From Pseudomonas sp. CCI4.2 (GTDB lineage: Bacteria; Pseudomonadota; Gammaproteobacteria; Pseudomonadales; Pseudomonadaceae), in assembly GCF_034350045.1 (NCBI RefSeq), contig NZ_CP133781.1, positions 1,580,001-1,644,000 of the forward strand: a DNA stretch of 64,000 bases. Reading direction: 5' to 3'. The position numbers were made by a program, and so were the translations under genes. The notes beneath the pieces are model-generated. The model had not been told where the DNA came from, made no database searches, and worked only from the letters and a program-made list of their open reading frames with translations. Of the stretch, positions 59,116 to 64,000 are shown piece after piece (position 1 is the stretch's first letter; every line of letters begins with the position of its first letter).

Positions 59116-60507
59116 TTAAGGTTGTTTGATGCTGGCCAGCGCTTGCGGCGTGTCTGTTGGGACGACGTGCGAGGCCAAGCCGCTGGTGTAAACCTGAGTG
59201 CCGATCACCCGGAGGGCGATGACCTGGTAGCGCTGATCGATTTTTATCTGTACTTGTCGGCCACCCTGAGCTGCCGGCAGGCTGATTTGGTGATCGCCCT
59301 GTTTCAGGCGCAAGCGCACCACTTGAGTGGTATCAGGCAAGGTGCGCCAGGTGCGGGTGTCCGCGCCTTCGGTTACGGCGGAGGCGATACCCAGTACCAG
59401 TCCCGCCATCGGGCTGGCTTTGTTCAATTGGGCTTGAGCAACGCTACGGCTAATGGCACGCACGGAAGTGCGCAGGATGATCCCAGGCATGTCGTCACGC
59501 AGCGCACGACGCGACATCGCGGCGGTGCTGTTGAGCAGCGTCAGATTGAGTGGTTGGCCATCGAGCCCAATTTGGCTGAACGCGGCGGTCGAAAGGTCCG
59601 GCTTGATGATCGGAAATGACAGAGCCGTGATCACCAGACCGTTGTTGATCGGCAAGGGTAGTGGGATACGGACCGAGTCGCGGGCTGGGGCGAATCCACT
59701 TTGCACTACGATCAGAACGTCGCTGTCGGTGCTGGCGGCGCTGTCGAGATTAAGCAGGGCTTGGTCGAGCAGCGCAGTATGAGGCCGCAGTTCGGCGGCT
59801 TGACGATAACCGGGTGCGGCGAGGCCTCGTTCTCCCAGTGCTTCGTAGACGTAGCCCGCCAGGTAATGACTGAATGCGCTCTGATAGCTGTTCTTCAGGC
59901 CGACAACGTCCGGCGCATTCAAGCTTTCTACCGGGTAGCCCTTAAGGTCTTTGAACTCGGTTTTGACGCCGCGCGCTTGGGCGTCTTGTTCACTCTTGGC
60001 GTATTCCTTGTCGCGCAACTCGGCGATCACGGCCTCACGTTCGTGGGTCTTCTTGATCTCAGTGCGGGCTGCATCGAAGTCGTTTTGGGCTAGCAGATTG
60101 AGCGCCATCTGAGTGGTCAACATGACTTTTTCGTAGTCGTAGCCTTCGTAACGGCGGACTTTGTCGTTGACCAAGTAGCTACCGAACTGGCTCAGGTACT
60201 TATCGGTATCGAGTTTGACCGACTCTTCCCAGGCGAACACCACACGGTCGGCTGCGTGCCAAGCCGTTTGACTGCCCGCTAGATCGCCCTTAGAACGCAG
60301 CAACTCGCCTTTTTCGAAGTAATACAACAAGTCTTTATCTTCGCCGGTGTTGTTCTTTTCCAGCGTCAAGAGCGCGCCATCAACGTTGCCGGTGGCCAGT
60401 TGTTGGTTGGTTTCTTTGAGTTCGGTGTCGTAGCTACGGAAGGCGGCGCAGCCAGCCAGTTGCATCATGGCGATTAACGCCAACGCAGTCTTTGCACGAA
60501 ATGCCAT
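59116..60507 (-). CDS. COG3014 family lipoprotein
   Basis: A 463-residue lipoprotein with lipobox in MMQLAGCAAFRSY. The N-terminal half is helical and TPR-like (LLYYFEKGELLRSKGDLAGS; FSHYLAGYVYEALGERGLAA); the C-terminal half is beta-rich (LIVVQSGFAP onward). COG3014 proteins lie next to YcfL and LpoB, consistent with a shared envelope complex. No known activity. Confidence 0.8.
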   Translation of the reverse strand: MAFRAKTALALIAMMQLAGCAAFRSYDTELKETNQQLATGNVDGALLTLEKNNTGEDKDLLYYFEKGELLRSKGDLAGSQTAWHAADRVVFAWEESVKLDTDKYLSQFGSYLVNDKVRRYEGYDYEKVMLTTQMALNLLAQNDFDAARTEIKKTHEREAVIAELRDKEYAKSEQDAQARGVKTEFKDLKGYPVESLNAPDVVGLKNSYQSAFSHYLAGYVYEALGERGLAAPGYRQAAELRPHTALLDQALLNLDSAASTDSDVLIVVQSGFAPARDSVRIPLPLPINNGLVITALSFPIIKPDLSTAAFSQIGLDGQPLNLTLLNSTAAMSRRALRDDMPGIILRTSVRAISRSVAQAQLNKASPMAGLVLGIASAVTEGADTRTWRTLPDTTQVVRLRLKQGDHQISLPAAQGGRQVQIKIDQRYQVIALRVIGTQVYTSGLASHVVPTDTPQALASIKQP

Positions 60508-60679
60508 GAGTTCTGTTCATCCCTGAAGGACAACCGGCATAGAAGTGCCGATTGGAAAAGACATTTTGGTGCGGGGCCGGAGTATAGGCTTCGGTGCTGG
60601 CAAAACAATGGCTTAATAACAGTATTGGTAATGCTTTTGGGTGCGGCACATACTCGCACTCTCCATTTGGAAGTACCGT

Positions 60680-61135
60680 ATGCGCGTTTGGATAGATGCC
60701 GATGCCTGCCCTAGGCCAGCGAAAGATCAGGTCATCAAGTTCGCCTTGAAGCGTCAGTTTGAGGTGCTACTGGTGGCGGGGCAAAGCCAGATCAAGCCGA
60801 GTTACAGCTGCGTTAAATTGATCGTGGTCCCTAGCGGGCCGGACGCGGCAGACGATTATCTGGTCGAACACTCCGTGCCTGGAGATCTGGTGATCTGTAG
60901 CGACGTGCCGTTAGCGGATCGCCTGATCAAAAAGGGTGTCGCCGCGCTGGACCCTCGGGGTCGCGAGTTCGACCCGCAGAACATGGGCGACCGTCTGGCG
61001 GTACGAAATTTGTTCACCGACCTGCGTGATCAAGGCCAGATGAGCGGCGGCCCGGCACCCCATGGCGACCGCGAAAAACAGGCGTTTGCCAATGCGCTGG
61101 ACAGGATACTTACTCGGTTGTCGAGACCTCTGTAA
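60680..61135 (+). CDS. YaiI/YqxD family protein (DUF188)
   Basis: A 151-residue protein with VWIDADACPRPAKDQV at the start, AADDYLVEHSVPGDLVICSD and VAALDPRGREFD. This is the YaiI/YqxD (UPF0178) family, PIN-like fold with conserved acids, suggesting nuclease activity, untested. The ATG at 60680 gives the family start. Confidence 0.88.
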   Translation: MRVWIDADACPRPAKDQVIKFALKRQFEVLLVAGQSQIKPSYSCVKLIVVPSGPDAADDYLVEHSVPGDLVICSDVPLADRLIKKGVAALDPRGREFDPQNMGDRLAVRNLFTDLRDQGQMSGGPAPHGDREKQAFANALDRILTRLSRPL

Positions 61136-61207
61136 GAGCCAACTTGTCGGCGAAAGCGTGATGCGGTGAAACTGAAAAACACCGCTTCGCTAACAGATTG
61201 GCTCTTA
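61133..61207. repeat. REP-like inverted pair
   Basis: TAAGAGCCAA (61133-61142) and TTGGCTCTTA (61198-61207) are perfect arms. The right arm includes the elbB stop codon. Confidence 0.65.
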
Positions 61208-61885
61208 TAAAGTTGCGGTTTCTTCGCGGTCCTGCATCAGTTCAATCACCCGGTCGACCAATTTGTTAATGCCTGACGCCGCCTCACTGATTGACTGGGC
61301 GATCATGTAGGCCGGGGTGCTGACCAGTTTGCGTGCATGGTCTTCAACGATTTCGCCGACGGTGCATTCCTTGTGGTTGCCGCCCATTTTGCCGATAGCT
61401 TTGGCGGTTGCTGGATCGTTACCAACGGTGCAGGTAACGCCAGGGCCATAGATTTTCGCCGCTAGGGCAGGGGACACGCAGATCAACCCCACCGGCTTAC
61501 GCGATTCGGCAAACGCTTCGGCCAGCATCAATAAGTCGGGATCAAGACTGCAATTAGCGCCTTCGACGGCGAAGTTGGACAGGTTCTTGGCGGCGCCGAA
61601 GCCACCCGGAATAATGAGTGCGTCAAACTCATCGGCGTCTGCTTCACGGATATCCTTGATCGCGCCACGGGCGATGCGGGCGGACTCGACGAGCACGTTA
61701 CGCGACTCAGGCATTTCCTCCCCGGTCAGGTGATTGATTACGTGGTGCTGCGCGATGTTGGGGGCGAAACATTGCACCTCTACGCCGCGTTGGTCCAGCC
61801 GCAGGAGGGTAAGGACGCTCTCGTGGATCTCGGCTCCGTCCTGGACGCCGCAGCCCGAAAGAATAACCGCCACTTTTTTTTGCAT
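61205..61885 (-). CDS. elbB: Glyoxalase ElbB (DJ-1/PfpI family)
   Basis: A 226-residue DJ-1/PfpI protein: KVAVILSGCGVQDGAEIHES, FDALIIPGGFGAAKNLSNFA and the nucleophile region VGLICVSPALAAKI with Cys on the elbow. ElbB shows glyoxalase activity and was once tied to isoprenoid synthesis. The ATG at 61885 has AGGAG upstream; the longer frame to 61954 is not used. Confidence 0.92.
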   Translation of the reverse strand: MQKKVAVILSGCGVQDGAEIHESVLTLLRLDQRGVEVQCFAPNIAQHHVINHLTGEEMPESRNVLVESARIARGAIKDIREADADEFDALIIPGGFGAAKNLSNFAVEGANCSLDPDLLMLAEAFAESRKPVGLICVSPALAAKIYGPGVTCTVGNDPATAKAIGKMGGNHKECTVGEIVEDHARKLVSTPAYMIAQSISEAASGINKLVDRVIELMQDREETATL

Positions 61886-62052
61886 GGGTTTGCTCCTGTT
61901 GAGGGCACCGATGGAGTCATCCATACGCCGACCGGTTGCTGAGTTGTCCGACAAGAATGTCGTTAAATGTCCACTAATTTGTCATTCGCTGCCATAGGGT
62001 TTTTGCCAAACCCGACCTAATCTTTGGTGATCGGTCCCATAAGTGCTACCCC

Positions 62053-63300
62053 ATGAATTTCATTTTGTACGCCGTTCCATTCTTCTTTGTGTTGATCGCC
62101 GTGGAGCTGCTGACTGAACGTTGGCGCAAGGTGAATACCTATCGCCTGTCGGATTCCATCAACAGCCTGAGCACTGGCGTGTTGTCCACCACCACCGGAT
62201 TGCTGACCAAAGGCGTCGGCTTGATGACGTACGCCTTTGCGCTCGATCACCTGGCGCTGTTGCGGCTTTCGCCAGACAGCGTTTGGGTGTGGGTCTTCGC
62301 GTTTGTGCTGTATGACCTCTGTTATTACTGGTTGCACCGAATGGGCCACGAGCGAAACGTGCTGTGGGCAGCGCATTGCGTTCATCACCAAAGCGAGGAC
62401 TACAACCTCTCCACCGCATTGCGCCAGACCAGTACCGGTTTTCTGCTGAGCTGGATTTTCTACCTGCCGCTGGCACTGGTGGGCGTTCCCCTGCTGGTCT
62501 TTATCAGCGTAGCAGCGCTCAATTTGCTGTATCAATTCTGGGTCCACACTCGCCATATTCCGAAGTTGGGCTGGTTGGAATGGGTGGAATGGGTGTTCGT
62601 CACCCCCTCCAATCACCGCGCCCATCATGCACAGAACGCTATTTACATCGATCGCAATTACGGCGGAGTGTTCATTGTGTGGGACCGACTGTTTGGCTCG
62701 TTTCAGGAGGAATTGGACAGCAATCCGCCGATTTTCGGGGTAACTACGCCGCTGGCGAGCTGGAATCCGTTATGGGCCAATCTGCAGTTTTATGCGCAAT
62801 TGGCTGCCGACGCACGGCGGACTGAACAAGGCTGGGACAAGCTGCGGATCTGGTTCATGCGCACCGGCTGGCGACCGGCGGATGTCGCTGCGAAATACCC
62901 GACAACCCAATCTGACTTGAGCCAATTCCGTAAATTCGAGATACCACTGAGCCCGTCGCAGCAGGTGTACATCGCTCTGCAATTCGTCGTTCATGCCGCG
63001 CTGGGCAGCTATTTGCTGAACATGGGCGACAGTTTGTCGGTACCTGCCTTGGTGTTGGGCTGGGTGTGGGTCGCGTTTGGTTTGTTTGTGTTGGGTGTTG
63101 CGCTGGAGAACCGGCCCTGGGCGATCAAGCTGGAATCTGCGCGGCTGGCACTGAACATCCCGCTGATGGGGTTAGCGCCGATGGTCGGGATGTGGTCGGT
63201 GAGTTCGTTGGGCTGGGTGGCGTTGCTGACTTATGTGTTGCTGAGCGCAATGGGGCTTTATTGCGCTCGTGGGCATTTCATTCGTCTGGCAGGTTCTTGA
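62053..63300 (+). CDS. Sterol desaturase / fatty acid hydroxylase family protein
   Basis: A 415-residue membrane protein with the di-iron histidine boxes HRMGH, HCVHH and HRAHH, and additional helices after the catalytic core. The family hydroxylates or desaturates lipids using O2; this longer form resembles the alkylglycerol monooxygenase-like branch. The substrate is unknown. Its 3' end overlaps the converging DedA gene by 23 nt. Confidence 0.87.
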   Translation: MNFILYAVPFFFVLIAVELLTERWRKVNTYRLSDSINSLSTGVLSTTTGLLTKGVGLMTYAFALDHLALLRLSPDSVWVWVFAFVLYDLCYYWLHRMGHERNVLWAAHCVHHQSEDYNLSTALRQTSTGFLLSWIFYLPLALVGVPLLVFISVAALNLLYQFWVHTRHIPKLGWLEWVEWVFVTPSNHRAHHAQNAIYIDRNYGGVFIVWDRLFGSFQEELDSNPPIFGVTTPLASWNPLWANLQFYAQLAADARRTEQGWDKLRIWFMRTGWRPADVAAKYPTTQSDLSQFRKFEIPLSPSQQVYIALQFVVHAALGSYLLNMGDSLSVPALVLGWVWVAFGLFVLGVALENRPWAIKLESARLALNIPLMGLAPMVGMWSVSSLGWVALLTYVLLSAMGLYCARGHFIRLAGS

Positions 63301-63898
63301 CCTCGACCATTGCCGCGTCGCGCTTGGACGATTCCAATTCTCGGGCGATACGAGCGGCCTTGATCCGGCGTCGCAACCACAAGGCACCGCCGAGGATCAA
63401 CAGAGCGCCTAACACCCACAGTTCGTACTTCTTTACGTTGCCCAGCAAACCTTCGAGCAATGCGCCAAAGTGATAAGCGGCGGCGCCCAATGCGGCGGCC
63501 CAGACGGCGGCACCCAGCCCATTGAGCAATAAATAACGTCCTGGCGGATAACCGGACAGACCGATAGCCACCGGCATCACGGTGCGCAGTCCATACACAA
63601 AGCGAAAACTCAGCACCCAGATGTCGGGGTGTTTGCGGATGTGCTCCAGTGCCTTGTCGCCCAATAGCTGCCAGCGAGGCTTGCGTGCCAGCAACTTGCG
63701 GCCGTGCTTGCGCCCCAGGAAATACCAAAGCTGATCGCCCGCGTAGCTGCCAAAGAAGGCAACCACCACCACCAGATTGATGTCCATGTATCCGCGGAAC
63801 GCAAGGAAGCCGGCGAGGACAAGAATCGTCTCACCTTCAAAAAAGGTTCCTAGAAAGAGGGCAAAGTAGCCAAATTCCTGCAGTAGATGTTGGAGCAT
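63278..63898 (-). CDS. DedA-family membrane protein
   Basis: A 206-residue membrane protein. GTFFEGETILVLAGFLAFRG, the loop GSYAGDQLWYFLGRKHGRKL and the signature FRFVYGLRTVMPVAIGLSGY are DedA hallmarks. DedA proteins flip lipids such as undecaprenyl phosphate or phosphatidylethanolamine and affect membrane potential. The C-terminus is basic and helical. Confidence 0.9.
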   Translation of the reverse strand: MLQHLLQEFGYFALFLGTFFEGETILVLAGFLAFRGYMDINLVVVVAFFGSYAGDQLWYFLGRKHGRKLLARKPRWQLLGDKALEHIRKHPDIWVLSFRFVYGLRTVMPVAIGLSGYPPGRYLLLNGLGAAVWAAALGAAAYHFGALLEGLLGNVKKYELWVLGALLILGGALWLRRRIKAARIARELESSKRDAAMVEVKNLPDE

Positions 63899-63901
63899 TA
63901 T

Positions 63902-64000
63902 ATGGATGCTAGCGAAATGAACGCGCAGCCTAACTCGCCGAAGCCATTCAGGAAAGTGTGGATATGTGTCTCAGCGTTAAGATTTCCTACAATAGTCATC
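63902..64000 (+). CDS. Possible start of a gene cut by the window end
   Basis: An open frame from ATG 63902 (also ATG 63917) runs to the window edge: MNAQPNSPKPFRKVWICVSA and on. No ribosome site is evident and no family is recognised, so it may be chance. Confidence 0.2.
   Translation, partial: MDASEMNAQPNSPKPFRKVWICVSALRFPTIVI

Overview
The window is a Pseudomonas chromosome segment, most like the P. fluorescens/P. syringae side of the genus. The main evidence is gene order. Left to right it carries lrp–dadA–ridA–dadX–pauR-like, cytochrome c5, xpt, rep, a GGDEF/EAL protein, a MATE pump, comM, ubiK, glnK–amtB, yjbQ, sutA, xerC, dapF–lysA–lptM, cyaY, cyaA, argH, algZ–algR, hemC–hemD–hemX–hemY, a dsbB homologue, algQ, an FKBP, algP, an ABC-F ATPase and an lpoB-type lipoprotein cluster. 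This is the order known around algR/hemC in P. aeruginosa, with local additions. REP-like inverted repeats of the type found in Pseudomonas sit in many intergenic gaps. No rRNA, tRNA, CRISPR array, integrase or transposase was seen.

Region by region: 1-5.5 kb holds an MFS transporter, a MocR regulator, a DUF1127 protein and an FAD amine oxidase. 5.0-9.2 kb is the D-alanine catabolic operon (dadA, ridA, dadX) with divergent lrp and a cupin/HTH regulator. 9.3-16.4 kb is the accessory region: two near-identical cytochrome c5 genes, each with its own promoter and terminator, enclose an AT-rich island of about 6 kb. 16.7-28 kb holds an acetyl-CoA hydrolase-like enzyme, xpt, rep, a c-di-GMP protein, a MATE pump, a LysR regulator and a frameshifted chemoreceptor. 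28-34 kb holds comM, ubiK, the nitrogen-regulated glnK–amtB operon, yjbQ and sutA. 33-44 kb holds housekeeping genes. 44-56 kb holds algZ/algR, the haem operon and the alginate-associated regulators. 56-64 kb holds envelope lipoproteins, YaiI, ElbB, a sterol-desaturase-like membrane enzyme and a DedA protein.

The standout is the island. Reading leftward it encodes a 60-residue precursor with a Cys/Ser/Thr-rich C-terminus, a 10-bp-arm hairpin, a class II lanthipeptide synthetase (LanM), two nucleotide-binding-domain-free ABC exporter membrane proteins and a COG3910-type ATPase. These genes overlap or nearly touch and form one transcription unit. The LanM reading frame is broken twice and the first membrane protein once. 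All three breaks are repaired by adding one base, and two lie in T runs. LanM also lacks the usual His of its kinase motif (Thr here) and the first zinc-ligand Cys of its cyclase (Ser here). No C39 peptidase or other leader protease is present. Either the cluster is decaying, the assembly has homopolymer errors, or this is a divergent LanM system. The active-site changes cannot be explained by indel errors.

Regulation is readable at glnK–amtB: two NtrC-type dyads three helical turns apart precede a GG-N10-GC sigma-54 promoter. A composite repeat of about 210 bp occurs twice, at 23.2 kb and 57.0 kb, in opposite orientations.
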